DNA of 43,880 nucleotides from assembly GCA_020849535.1 (NCBI GenBank), contig JADLGB010000038.1, forward strand, positions 1 to 43,880, in the 5' to 3' direction. Shown one piece after another: positions 1 through 8,516 of this stretch (its first letter is position 1; each line of letters opens with the position of its first letter). Under the pieces are notes generated by a model. That model was given only the letters and a program-made list of their open reading frames with translations, was not told the DNA's origin and searched no databases. This stretch comes from Candidatus Hydrogenedentota bacterium (GTDB lineage Bacteria; Hydrogenedentota; Hydrogenedentia; Hydrogenedentales; SLHB01). The position numbers were made by a program, and so were the translations under genes.

Positions 1-2
1 CG

Positions 3-926
3 ATTGCGTTCGTCATCGACTTCGATCACGGGTGGCGTCCGCGCGAACCCATCTACGGCATCTGGCCTCAGGACACCGCCACCGTGTCATTGGAGAAGAT
101 GTTTCGCCACGTGTTCGCGTGGGACGGGCGCCTGGACTTCGAGCGGGGCTACCTGACCCACGGCCCCTACGGGGATGTGTTTGACGTGCTCACGAACTAC
201 GCCGCGGAAGATACGCTGCTGCCCTACGGCGTGATCTGGCCCTTGGGCGACGTGGGACTGAACCCGCGGCGCCAGGAAGCGCTCGAATCCTACGTGGCAC
301 AGGGAGGCGTGCTGGTTGTTGACCATGCCTCGGCGCGCGACCTGCCCGAGGAATTGTGTGGCGTGACCTTTTCTCCGGATGTGCTCTACGGCACCGGAAT
401 TCAGACCGCGCTGCAAGCGATGCCGGCGATCTCGGCGCCTTTCGCGTTTACGCCGATGAAGCTGAGCAGGGAAGCCTCCGCGCTCGCATGGACCGAGTCC
501 GGTGCACCGCTGCTGGCGTGGCACGCGTACGGCAAGGGCATGGTCATCGTGAGCGCCACGGAGCATTGGCTCGACGTGACAGAGGAGCTGGTTCCGATCG
601 TGGGCGCCATTCTCCGCTCGCTCGCGGACGCGTTTGTGCCGGTCTCCACAACGGCGGAAGTCCAGATGGCCATCAACCGGACTCGCGACGGATTCGTCAT
701 CGGGCTCATCAACAACAGCGGCGTGACGAAGGTCCCGGCCGCGCCTCCGGCAGTCGATGAGGCGGGCGCGAAAGAATGCGCGATCGCGTTCTCAGGCAGG
801 ACGCCGCTGCGCATCGACGCGCGCATGGGCGATTTCCAATGGATCGTGCCGGCCAATAGCTTGGCCACGCGCATTCCGCCGGGCGGCGTCGCCGTGGTGG
901 AGGTGACACTTCCCTCACGCGATTAG
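3..926 (+). CDS. C-terminal part of an unidentified protein (5' end outside window)
   Basis: The reading frame is open from the first bases of the window to a stop at 926, so this is the last 307 residues of a longer protein. A GTG at 84 is not needed as a start because the frame upstream is open and protein-like (IAFVIDFDHGWRP). The middle part (around residues 80-210) alternates strands and helices in the manner of a ThuA or class I glutamine-amidotransferase-like Rossmann fold, with segments such as GGVLVVDHAS and YGKGMVIVSATEHW. The last 90 residues look beta-rich. I see no catalytic Cys-His pair and cannot assign an enzyme. It could be the C-terminal domain of a large secreted glycoside hydrolase, where such non-catalytic GATase-like domains are common. 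Its last 12 bases overlap the 3' end of the convergent DUF1501 gene. Confidence 0.75.
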   Translation: MAFVIDFDHGWRPREPIYGIWPQDTATVSLEKMFRHVFAWDGRLDFERGYLTHGPYGDVFDVLTNYAAEDTLLPYGVIWPLGDVGLNPRRQEALESYVAQGGVLVVDHASARDLPEELCGVTFSPDVLYGTGIQTALQAMPAISAPFAFTPMKLSREASALAWTESGAPLLAWHAYGKGMVIVSATEHWLDVTEELVPIVGAILRSLADAFVPVSTTAEVQMAINRTRDGFVIGLINNSGVTKVPAAPPAVDEAGAKECAIAFSGRTPLRIDARMGDFQWIVPANSLATRIPPGGVAVVEVTLPSRD

Positions 927-2141
927 CGGCAGCGTGTCAAAGCGGCGCGTCAGGATGGGCTCATGATCCACGCCGAGCCAGCTCCCGAGGACAGTCGCGT
1001 AAACGCCGCGGAAATCGATGGCATATTTGAGGTCGCCTTCGTCGAGATCATCGAGGTTCGGCAAGGGACCGTGGACGCCTCCCTTCACGTGAGGGCCAAT
1101 CAGGAACATGGGCGCCGCGGTACCGTGATCCGTGCCGCCGCTCGCGTTCTGCGCCACGCGCCTGCCGAACTCGGAGAACACAAGGGTCGTCACACGCTCC
1201 GCGTTGCCGTCCGCGACGAGCGTTTCCTGGAAGCGGCGCATGCTGTCGCCAAAGCGTTCCAAGAGAGAATCCTGGGTACCAAGCTGGTTCGCGTGCGTGT
1301 CGAATCCGCTCGTAGCGACGTAGTAGATGCGCGTGGCGAGGCCGCCGCGAAGGAGCGCGGCCACGGTCTGCAACGGGTCCTTGCCGCGGCCCGTTGCGCC
1401 ACCGCCGCTCAGTCCCGCACGTTCCGCGGCCTCGTGCACTTCGCGCGAACTCATGATCGCGCTGGACGTGGTGTGCCGCAGAAAGTCGAGCGTGGAACCC
1501 GGCGCAGCGGGCTGGTGATTGAGCTTCTCAAAATTCTCTTTGGTGTCCGTGGCCTTGCCGGGTTGCCAGCCGAAACGCATCGGGTCCGTGAACGCGACGC
1601 CAAACCCTCTTTCACCCTCGAAGGCTTGCGGACGCTCGTTGCCGACGGCCACACCGGCCTGCGGCCGCGCCGAACCCGAGCAGCAGTTGTCGAAGTAGCG
1701 CCCGATCCATCCCGTGCCGTAGAACTCATCCGCCCCGCTCGCCGTGTGCCAGATCTCCATCGACCGGAAATGAGAACGATCCGGATTGGGATAACCCACG
1801 GACTGGATCACGGCGACCTGTCCCTGGTCGTAGAGGTGCATCAGCCCCGCGAGCTTGTTGTTGAACGCGAGGTCGTCGGTCAGGCGCAGCACGCGGTCCT
1901 TCTTGAGGCCAAGCTGCGGACGCAACCGGTAGTAGGTGTCATTGCTCTGCGGAACGACCGTGTTGAGCCCGTCGTTGCCGCCACCCAACTGCACCACCAC
2001 CAGCACGCGGTCGTCTTTGAATCCCTCGACGGCAGGCGTTGCGCCTTCCGCCGCGCGCGTGAGAAAAGCGGGCGCCAATCCGATCGACGAGAAGACCGCC
2101 GCGGTTTTCAAGAAGTCGCGCCGCGTGACGATGTTTAGCAT
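915..2141 (-). CDS. DUF1501 family secreted protein (Tat signal)
   Basis: This 408-residue protein opens with a twin-arginine signal (TRRDFLKTAAVFSSIGLAPAF), so it is probably exported folded. The body carries landmarks of DUF1501: VVVQLGGGNDGLNTVVP near residue 50, DRSHFRSMEIWHTA near 120, and VFSEFGRRVAQNASGGTDHGTAAPMFLIG near residues 320-350. The family is structurally related to the alkaline-phosphatase/sulfatase superfamily, and its substrate is unknown. The ATG is preceded by GAGGA about 8 bases upstream. It lies 434 bases downstream of the DUF1800 gene on the same strand, its usual partner in Planctomycetota-like genomes. A repeat element fills the gap between the two. Family assignment is secure; function is not known. 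Confidence 0.9.
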   Translation of the reverse strand: MLNIVTRRDFLKTAAVFSSIGLAPAFLTRAAEGATPAVEGFKDDRVLVVVQLGGGNDGLNTVVPQSNDTYYRLRPQLGLKKDRVLRLTDDLAFNNKLAGLMHLYDQGQVAVIQSVGYPNPDRSHFRSMEIWHTASGADEFYGTGWIGRYFDNCCSGSARPQAGVAVGNERPQAFEGERGFGVAFTDPMRFGWQPGKATDTKENFEKLNHQPAAPGSTLDFLRHTTSSAIMSSREVHEAAERAGLSGGGATGRGKDPLQTVAALLRGGLATRIYYVATSGFDTHANQLGTQDSLLERFGDSMRRFQETLVADGNAERVTTLVFSEFGRRVAQNASGGTDHGTAAPMFLIGPHVKGGVHGPLPNLDDLDEGDLKYAIDFRGVYATVLGSWLGVDHEPILTRRFDTLPLIA

Positions 2142-2276
2142 GTGTGGATCCTCGAGTTATTTGCTTTGGGCAGACACCCCGTGCTTCGCTCCGCAGAACC
2201 TACGCGAAAGACGGGGTCAGTCCCGAATGGCGCTAACTTTTCGAGCGGAGGCTTGCCTGCGGGAAACGGAAATAGG

Positions 2277-2437
2277 GCACAGCCACGCCGCGGCGTGGCT
2301 GTGCCACACGTCTGTCTCCCCTCCCAAGACGATTCCGATCTTCTTGGAGTCCTTGTGTCATCCAAGGTCCGGAAGAAAGGAAGAACCAACCAAGGCATGG
2401 CAAACGCGTGTGGCACAGGCGCCCTCGCCTGTGTCTT
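2277..2437. repeat. REPIN-like element, family A, copy 1
   Basis: The 434-base gap between the DUF1800 and DUF1501 genes is mostly this element. It starts with a perfect 28-bp palindrome at 2277-2304 (core CCACGCCGCGGCGTGG). It ends with a hairpin at 2408-2437 reading GTGTGGCACAGGCG..CGCCTGTG. The roughly 100-base spacer between the two hairpins is recognisably homologous, in reverse orientation, to 27603-27691 (shared blocks include CTTCCTTTCTTC and GAGGAGAC/GGGGAGAC next to GACGTGTGGCAC). It is therefore a dispersed composite element rather than two chance hairpins. The rest of the gap (2142-2276 and 2438-2533) holds no gene I can support. Confidence 0.75.
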
Positions 2438-2533
2438 TATTGGCGTAGCCTTTGCCTCTTTGCAGGAGGATGACGGGCCCGACGTTCTCAGGCGGTTCAT
2501 TTTCGCCGGAGTGTCATTTCGCTTCGATCCCAG

Positions 2534-2575
2534 TCCCATCATTCCCATAGCTCCCATAACTCCCATCACTCCCAT
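2534..2575. repeat. 9-bp tandem repeat, 4.7 units
   Basis: Units TCCCATCAT, TCCCATAGC, TCCCATAAC, TCCCATCAC and a partial TCCCAT run head to tail and stop at the base before the stop codon of the DUF1800 gene. It is one of several 9-bp arrays in the window that sit at a gene end beside a hairpin element. Confidence 0.85.
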
Positions 2576-4120
2576 TCAGCACACCTGGTATTCCGCCGTG
2601 CTCAAGAGCAGGTGCAGCGCCGCCATGACATTCTTGGGATTCACGTTCTTCCCGCGCAGGGGGGTGTCCGCGCCTTGCGTCGCGCCCAAGGCCTGGATGA
2701 GCGTCTCGCGTTGTTCAGGCGCGAGCGGCACGGTCAGGAAGTGCGCAGCCATCTGGTCCACGCACTCCCCGGCCGTCCTGAACTGCAGCGAGGCGAAAAA
2801 CGTGCGCGGATTCCACGGCTCCGCTTCGGTCGCGGCAGGCGTGGACTGCATCGTCATGTTCGGCGCATCCGAGGACTCCATGGTTGGCGTGGCACTGTCC
2901 AGCGCCGCCTGGCCGAGATAGGCCTGACGCCCCGCCTGGGGTTTCTGGCGCACCATCATCACCGGCAGGTTGTAGCGGATCATCAGCGTATTCGCGTTAA
3001 TCCAGGCGCGGTTGCCATCCCACCCTTTTACGTTGGGCGGGAAGAAGAGGTCCTGCCCAAGCTGGGCTGTTGCGATCGCCATCGCGCGATAGGGGGGCGT
3101 GTCGTACTCCAGGTCCGACGCCAACTGCACCACCAATTGGGCCGGGCTTTTCACCAACTGGCCAAGCGCCTTGTCGCCATAAAAGGCCTCGGAGAGAAAC
3201 AACTGGCGCAGCACGGGCTTCAGCTCGTAGTTGTTCGCACGCAGCGTCTCCGCGAGACCCTCGACGATCTCGGGCTCGGGGTCCGCGTATGCGAAGTAGC
3301 GCCACAGCTTCGCGCAGATGAACGTAGCGGCCGCGGGCTGCTCGAAGATGATGTCGATGATGTTCCACCCATCGAAGTCGCCCGTCCGCCCCATGAAGGT
3401 CTTCTGTCCGAAGTCATGCGCGTCTTCGCGGTAGCGGAATCGCTCGTGATCGCTGCTCCATCCCGTGAACGCGCGCGCGGAGTTCTTGATGTCATCCTCG
3501 CTGTATTGCCCCTGGCCCAGCGTGAACAGCTCCATCAATTCGCGCGCCCAGTTCTCGTTGGGGCTGCGCTTGGTGCTCTGCACGTTGTCGAGGTAGCGCA
3601 GCATGGACGGCGATTGGCCGACGGCAATCGTGAGTGCTTTGAAGTTGCCCGCCGCGTGCGTGCGAAAGACCTCGTTGAGCTGGTGCGTGTGCCATGAGGA
3701 CTTGACCTTCTGGGCCGAGGTCGCGAAGTGGCCGTGCCAGAAGAGGGCGAGCTTTTCCTGCAGTGGGCGCTCCGTCTTGTGCATGCGCTCGAGCCACCAC
3801 GCCTTCAGATTCTGGACGGCGACGCGCTCGTCCCGCTGGTAGTCGTTGAAGGCCTTGCGGCGTTCCTCCTCGGTGAGTCCCGCGAAGCGGGCGCGCATCG
3901 CCTCCCGGCTTTGCGGCGGGAGCAGGAAGTCCGGGGCGGGAAACGCGTCCGGCTGCGTAGTGAAGTCCACGAGGAAATCCACTGCCGCGCCGGGCGTCAT
4001 GCCCGCCAGACGGTCCACCCGCTCGTGTGGCAGGCCGAACCCGGCCCGGTTGAGCAAGTGCCGCGCGAGGCGCGGGTTCCAGCGTTCAGCCTCAATCGGG
4101 CGCAATAGTGAAGTAGACAT
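2576..4120 (-). CDS. DUF1800 family protein
   Basis: The protein has 514 residues from the ATG at 4120. Family landmarks are ARHLLNRAGFGLPHERVD at the N-terminus, KLALFWHGHFATS near residue 145, NENWARELMELFTLGQGQY near 190, ARAFTGW near 215, and LSEAFYG..VKSPAQLVV near 310-325. These match DUF1800, a family of unknown function nearly always paired with DUF1501. The ORF could start nine bases earlier at 4129, but GAGGA sits only about two bases before that ATG and ten before the one at 4120, which favours 4120. No signal peptide is evident. The gene is divergent from the vWA lipoprotein gene (282-base gap) and is followed by the DUF1501 gene, so the pair may be one transcription unit interrupted by the family A element. 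Confidence 0.9.
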   Translation of the reverse strand: MSTSLLRPIEAERWNPRLARHLLNRAGFGLPHERVDRLAGMTPGAAVDFLVDFTTQPDAFPAPDFLLPPQSREAMRARFAGLTEEERRKAFNDYQRDERVAVQNLKAWWLERMHKTERPLQEKLALFWHGHFATSAQKVKSSWHTHQLNEVFRTHAAGNFKALTIAVGQSPSMLRYLDNVQSTKRSPNENWARELMELFTLGQGQYSEDDIKNSARAFTGWSSDHERFRYREDAHDFGQKTFMGRTGDFDGWNIIDIIFEQPAAATFICAKLWRYFAYADPEPEIVEGLAETLRANNYELKPVLRQLFLSEAFYGDKALGQLVKSPAQLVVQLASDLEYDTPPYRAMAIATAQLGQDLFFPPNVKGWDGNRAWINANTLMIRYNLPVMMVRQKPQAGRQAYLGQAALDSATPTMESSDAPNMTMQSTPAATEAEPWNPRTFFASLQFRTAGECVDQMAAHFLTVPLAPEQRETLIQALGATQGADTPLRGKNVNPKNVMAALHLLLSTAEYQVC

Positions 4121-4402
4121 GGTCACCATTTCCTCGTGAATCAGCTCCGGGCGACACGCCTTGCAGTGTCTTGTGTGGGATTTAACACCGCGGAAGGGGC
4201 GCAGGTTCCCGGGGACGCAGGTCCGGCAATGGGCTGCGCCCCCGCCTGGGCGACCGGAAGAAGCACGGGTCTTGCATCAAGACCCTGGCCCGTTCCGCTA
4301 TCAGGCCTTCACTCCCCTGCAACCATTCCGCTTATGCGATGGATTATAGATACCGTACGGGGCATGTCAACGCGGGCGTCTTCAACAGCGGAGGGTGGCG
4401 GC

Positions 4403-6079
4403 ATGAGATCGCGCGGATTCGTTCTGGTATGTGTGCTGGTATTCGCCGCAAGCGTGACTGGGTGCGCATCCAAGAAATCGCAGCCGCTGAACCCGGATGT
4501 GGCGTCTTCGACTGAGTATCAGGCGCACCGTGCAGTGAATCCGGCAGCGGCGCCCCCACCGGCTCCGCCGCCGGCCTATCCGCAAATGGCGACGCCCGTC
4601 GCAGTCGCGGGCTCAGTCGCGAACCCGCCCCCCACTGCGGAATCCTACGCGAAGATCGAGGAAAACGACTTCAAGACCGCGCAGCACACACCGCTGTCCA
4701 CATTCTCCATCGATGTGGACACGGCCTCGTATGCCAATATCCGGCGCATTCTGAACGATGGCATACTTCCACCGGCGGACGCCGTGCGCATCGAGGAACT
4801 TGTCAATTACTTTCCCTATCGTTACCCGGAACCCAACGATGGCGCGCCGTTCAGCGTGACCACGGAGATCGGCCCCTGCCTCTGGAAAGAAGGGCACCGG
4901 CTCGCGCGGATCGGCATCAAAGGGCGTGAAATCGCCGCGGAGAATCGTCCGCCCGCGAACCTGGTCTTCCTGCTCGACGTATCCGGCTCGATGGCGCCCG
5001 ACAACAAGCTGCCGCTCGTGCAGCGCGCGATGCGGCTGTTGGTTCCGCAGTTGCGGTCCGAAGATCGGCTTGCCATTGTGACCTACGCAGGTGACTCAGG
5101 TGTCGCTCTGCACGGCGTCCGATGCACGCCTGACAATCGCGGCAAGGCCCTCGCCGTGATTGACCGGTTGAACTCGGGCGGGTCCACGCACGGGAGCGCG
5201 GGCTTGCAGAAGGCCTACGAACTGGTTAATGAAGGCTACCGGAAAGAAGGCATCAACCGCGTCATCCTCTGCACCGATGGTGACTTCAACGTCGGCGTCA
5301 CGGATGCGGATGAACTGGTCCGCATGATTCGCGAACAGGCGAAGAATGGCGTGTTTCTCTCGGTGCTGGGCTTTGGCATGGGCAACCTCAAGGATGACCG
5401 CCTCGAACAGCTCGCCGACGAAGGCAACGGCAACTATGGCTACATCGACTCGTTGACCGAGGCGCGCAAGGTGTTCCTCGAGGAGATGGCGGGCACGCTG
5501 ATCACGATTGCCAAGGATGTGAAGATTCAGGTGGAGTTCAATCCCGCGCGCGTGGCCGGGTACCGCCTGATCGGCTATGAGAATCGCCTGCTCACGGCGG
5601 AAGAGTTCAATGATGACAAGAAGGATGCCGGCGAAATCGGCGCGGGTCATACCGTCACGGCGCTGTATGAAATCGTCCCAGCGGGACAGGAGATACCCGG
5701 CGTCAACGTGGACGACTTGCGCTACCAGTCGACGACTCCCACGGAGGCCGCGTTCGGCGACGAGCTGTTCCTTGTGAAGGTGCGGTACAAGGCCCCCAAG
5801 ACGGATGAAAGCACGCTGCTGACGTTCCCGGTGTTGGACCGGGACTCCGGCCTCGACGGAACGACTGCGGATTTCCGCTTCGCGTCGGCGGTCGCGGCGT
5901 TTGGGATGTTGCTGCGGCAATCGGACTATGCGAAGGATCTCGGCTACAGTTCCGTGATTGATTTGGCGAACGCTAGCCGCGACACCGATGAGTTCGGCTA
6001 TCGCGCGGAATTCGTGAGCCTCGCCCGCAACGCTGCCGCGCTCGCGGAGTCGAGCGGCGCGAAGGAGAAGCGGGAGTAA
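4403..6079 (+). CDS. vWA-domain lipoprotein, YfbK type
   Basis: This 558-residue protein has a lipoprotein signal (LVFAASVTGC, lipobox cysteine at residue 21), a proline/alanine-rich linker to about residue 75, and then three regions in the order of the YfbK family. First is an N-terminal vWF_A segment (TPLSTFSIDVDTASYANIRR, EELVNYFPY). Next is a von Willebrand A domain with a MIDAS motif DVSGSM near residue 192 and ILCTDGDFNVG near 290. Last is the YfbK C-terminal domain (TFPVLDRDSG, FASAVAAFGMLLRQSDY). It probably sits in the outer membrane or on the cell surface and makes metal-dependent protein contacts; the partner is unknown. The ATG at 4403 follows GGAGGG; the open frame upstream to 4136 lacks a signal and is probably untranslated. 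A repeat-bearing gap separates it from the amidase gene. Confidence 0.9.
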   Translation: MRSRGFVLVCVLVFAASVTGCASKKSQPLNPDVASSTEYQAHRAVNPAAAPPPAPPPAYPQMATPVAVAGSVANPPPTAESYAKIEENDFKTAQHTPLSTFSIDVDTASYANIRRILNDGILPPADAVRIEELVNYFPYRYPEPNDGAPFSVTTEIGPCLWKEGHRLARIGIKGREIAAENRPPANLVFLLDVSGSMAPDNKLPLVQRAMRLLVPQLRSEDRLAIVTYAGDSGVALHGVRCTPDNRGKALAVIDRLNSGGSTHGSAGLQKAYELVNEGYRKEGINRVILCTDGDFNVGVTDADELVRMIREQAKNGVFLSVLGFGMGNLKDDRLEQLADEGNGNYGYIDSLTEARKVFLEEMAGTLITIAKDVKIQVEFNPARVAGYRLIGYENRLLTAEEFNDDKKDAGEIGAGHTVTALYEIVPAGQEIPGVNVDDLRYQSTTPTEAAFGDELFLVKVRYKAPKTDESTLLTFPVLDRDSGLDGTTADFRFASAVAAFGMLLRQSDYAKDLGYSSVIDLANASRDTDEFGYRAEFVSLARNAAALAESSGAKEKRE

Positions 6080-6143
6080 ATGCGGATTGCACGGAGTGCG
6101 CCCATATGCAGTCGGTGACGCACTCAGCAGGCAAAGGTGAACA

Positions 6144-6302
6144 AAGAGCACAGCCGGGGGCGGCTATGCCACACGCGCTTGCCCAACCTCGGTACTTGTG
6201 ATTAGCCCCGACGTGCCGGGCATTTCCCGGCGACTTGACGGAGAGTCGAGGACGTATCAATGAAGAAGGACGTGTGGCATAGCCGCCCTCGGCTGTGCTC
6301 TT
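6144..6302. repeat. REPIN-like element, family A, copy 2
   Basis: The 343-base gap 6080-6422 contains a 31-bp inverted repeat, 6144-6174 against 6272-6302, with one mismatch. The arm reads AAGAGCACAGCCG(G/A)GGGCGGC and ends TATGCCACAC. Each arm is itself a hairpin. It belongs with the family A hairpins at 2.3 and 27.5 kb by its shared GCCACACGCGCTTGCC border, but has a diverged stem (GCACAGCCG in place of ACACAGGCG). The central spacer is unique here apart from GACGTGCCGGG, which also occurs at 27552. I see no gene in the rest of the gap. Confidence 0.75.
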
Positions 6303-6422
6303 CATGGATTGGTCATACAGGACGGCTCTCCTCATAAGGACCACCCTCACCCCTTGAAAACCCCTTCCCCCTTCCTCCACTCTGTGCCTGCATTGCCGCC
6401 ACCAGGGAAGGGATCCGCCCGC

Positions 6423-8495
6423 ATGAAACGGTTGTTCGCCGTATGCGCCATTCTGCTTGCCGTTGGATGCAAGACCACGCCACCCCCGCCTCCGCCGGTG
6501 GAGGGCCCGCCCGCAGCCATCCAGTTGCCAGCGCCCGCCGTGGACACCACGGACATGTCTTCGCTGGCGGGCCGCCGCATTTGCCTTGATCCGGGTCATG
6601 GCGGACCCTGGCCGGGTGCGGTGGCGCCATCGAACAACTTGCGCGAGGCGGACGTGAATCTGAAGGTTGCCCTGACGTTGCGCGCGATGCTTGAACAAGC
6701 GGGCGCGACGGTCACCATGACGCGCGTGGACGACACGGTGCCGAATCCAGCCAGCCTCGGGGATGACCTCGCGGCGCGGGCCGCGATCGCAAACAACGCC
6801 AAGGCAGACGTCTTTGTCAGCATCCATCACAACGCCGACATCGAGACGGGCTCAGACAAGAACGATCTCGAGGTTTACTACAAGTGGCGCGAAGAAGGCG
6901 CGAGCCTCGACCTCGCGCAAACCTTGACCCGTGCACTCGCGCGCGAACTCGACGCCACCGCAGGCGCGCGGCGTCTCCTGCCGGGCAACTACAAGGTGCT
7001 GCGGCTCGCAGCAGTGCCATCCGTGTTGCTGGAGTCCTCCTATCTCACGCACGCAGGAAACGCCGTGGCCCTCGCGACGGACCAGGTTGTTGCCGCGGAG
7101 GTGCACGCTATCGCGTCCGGCCTTGCGAACTACTTCGCACTCGACCCGCCGCAGGTGAGCGGGGCCAGCGTTGCCGTCTTTGACGAGGGCCGCACACATG
7201 AACTTCAGGTCCGCTTCTCCCGCGGGCTCCCCATCGACATCGGTACGGTTGCGGTCGCTCTGGATAGCGGGGATACCAGTGGATCGGCGGCGTCCGTCGA
7301 GAGTGGCTTCATTTGGACCTTCTCCGAAACGCTGCCCAACGGCAACCATACGGCGCACGTGCGCGCACGCAACGGCAAGGGCGCGGGAATCGAATTTCCC
7401 GTTCCGTTTACGGTCAATCGCGATGCTGCGACTATTGATGTTGCGCAAGTTCCCGAACGAATCACATCCACCTCGGGTGCGGAAGTGCTCTTCGAGGTGC
7501 GCGTGCGCGATCCGCTCGGTCTGCCCGTTGCGGACGGAACGCTGGTCGCTTTGAGCGAGACTAGCGCGTCGGCCAAGACCCTGAGCGGGCTTGCCCGCTT
7601 CTACGTGCCCGCGAGAGAGATCCCGCGCGGCACGTGTACGTTCGCGTCAGGAAGCGCCAGCGCACGTTTCACGCCGAGTCTCGGAGATTCGCGTTTCCGC
7701 AGCGCGCGCCTTGTGAGCGCATCGAGCCAACAGCCCGTGGGCGGCGGCATCGCGACCGTCGGGGGCGTCACGCAGGGCGTCGCGACGCCCGAGGGCTGGT
7801 TCGTCGTGCCCATGCCGCACCAGAGCATTCACGTCCGTTGTCCCGGGTATGAACCTGCCGCACTGGAACTCACGCAGGATCACAACATCATCTCGCTGAC
7901 TCCTGTCGCGGCGGGCGCGTTGCACGGCAAGGTGATCTTGATCGACCCCGCGTACGGCGGACGCGAGCCGGGGGCGGTCAGCGGGAATGGCATGCGCGGC
8001 AGCGACTGTGCCCTTGACGTGGCGCGACGCCTGCGCGCGCGTTTGCTTGCGGCAGGTGCGAACGCCCATCTCACCCGCGACGGGGACGTGGAAACTTCGG
8101 ATCCGCAGCGCGTGACCTCCGCGGAAGATCTGGGCGCGGACATCATGATCTCGCTATCCTTCGGGTCGAAGCCCGCCGCCGCGAAGACGCTGGATTCCAC
8201 AGGCCATAGCGCGGCAGCCGCAGCCGCATTCGTCGGCCACTACCCCAGCAGCGCGGAGGGATCGCGACTGGCTACCGCGCTCGCGCGTGTGCTCGGGGGC
8301 ATCCCAGCGGTTCCTTCGGTCGCCTACGTGGTGCAGCAAACCGGATGCCCATCCGTGCTCGTGCAGCCCGCGGACTTTGCCCAAGGCGACACCGAGGCGC
8401 AATACCGCGGCGCTCCGGCGCGCGATGCCGTGGCCGAAGCGCTGTATCGCGGACTGATTGACTTCTACAAGACAGACTCGGCTCCCGCGAAATAG
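6423..8495 (+). CDS. Lipoprotein N-acetylmuramoyl-L-alanine amidase with degenerate second amidase domain
   Basis: The protein has 690 residues from the ATG at 6423, which puts a lipoprotein signal at the start (LFAVCAILLAVGC, cysteine 16) followed by a proline run. Residues 50-240 form an Amidase_3 domain: CLDPGHGG (zinc His 59), a Glu in LREADVNLKVA, and VFVSIHHNAD. This is the zinc site of enzymes that cleave the bond between N-acetylmuramic acid and the stem peptide. Residues 245-500 look like beta-sandwich or Ig-like modules. A second Amidase_3-like domain starts near residue 503 (VILIDPAYGGREPGA, ARRLRARLLAAGANAHLTRDGD, IMISLSFGS), but zinc His becomes Tyr, the Glu position reads SDC, and SIHHNA becomes SLSFGS, so it is probably inactive and may bind peptidoglycan. 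The SLC13 transporter gene follows after 21 bases. Confidence 0.9.
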   Translation: MKRLFAVCAILLAVGCKTTPPPPPPVEGPPAAIQLPAPAVDTTDMSSLAGRRICLDPGHGGPWPGAVAPSNNLREADVNLKVALTLRAMLEQAGATVTMTRVDDTVPNPASLGDDLAARAAIANNAKADVFVSIHHNADIETGSDKNDLEVYYKWREEGASLDLAQTLTRALARELDATAGARRLLPGNYKVLRLAAVPSVLLESSYLTHAGNAVALATDQVVAAEVHAIASGLANYFALDPPQVSGASVAVFDEGRTHELQVRFSRGLPIDIGTVAVALDSGDTSGSAASVESGFIWTFSETLPNGNHTAHVRARNGKGAGIEFPVPFTVNRDAATIDVAQVPERITSTSGAEVLFEVRVRDPLGLPVADGTLVALSETSASAKTLSGLARFYVPAREIPRGTCTFASGSASARFTPSLGDSRFRSARLVSASSQQPVGGGIATVGGVTQGVATPEGWFVVPMPHQSIHVRCPGYEPAALELTQDHNIISLTPVAAGALHGKVILIDPAYGGREPGAVSGNGMRGSDCALDVARRLRARLLAAGANAHLTRDGDVETSDPQRVTSAEDLGADIMISLSFGSKPAAAKTLDSTGHSAAAAAAFVGHYPSSAEGSRLATALARVLGGIPAVPSVAYVVQQTGCPSVLVQPADFAQGDTEAQYRGAPARDAVAEALYRGLIDFYKTDSAPAK

Positions 8496-8516
8496 AAGCA
8501 ACGGAAAGGAGGGGTC

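Noticed and set aside
963..2138. 391-codon plus-strand open frame antisense to the DUF1501 gene.
   Set aside because: Arg/His-rich shadow of a high-GC gene with no recognisable fold; the minus-strand frame has a Tat signal and family motifs.
2142..2575. Plus- and minus-strand ORFs of 140-260 codons in the gap and across its edges.
   Set aside because: They translate hairpins and the 9-bp array, giving low-complexity peptides such as repeated G-V-M.
5096..6151. 351-codon minus-strand frame antisense to the vWA gene.
   Set aside because: Composition of an antisense shadow, no ribosome site, no motif.
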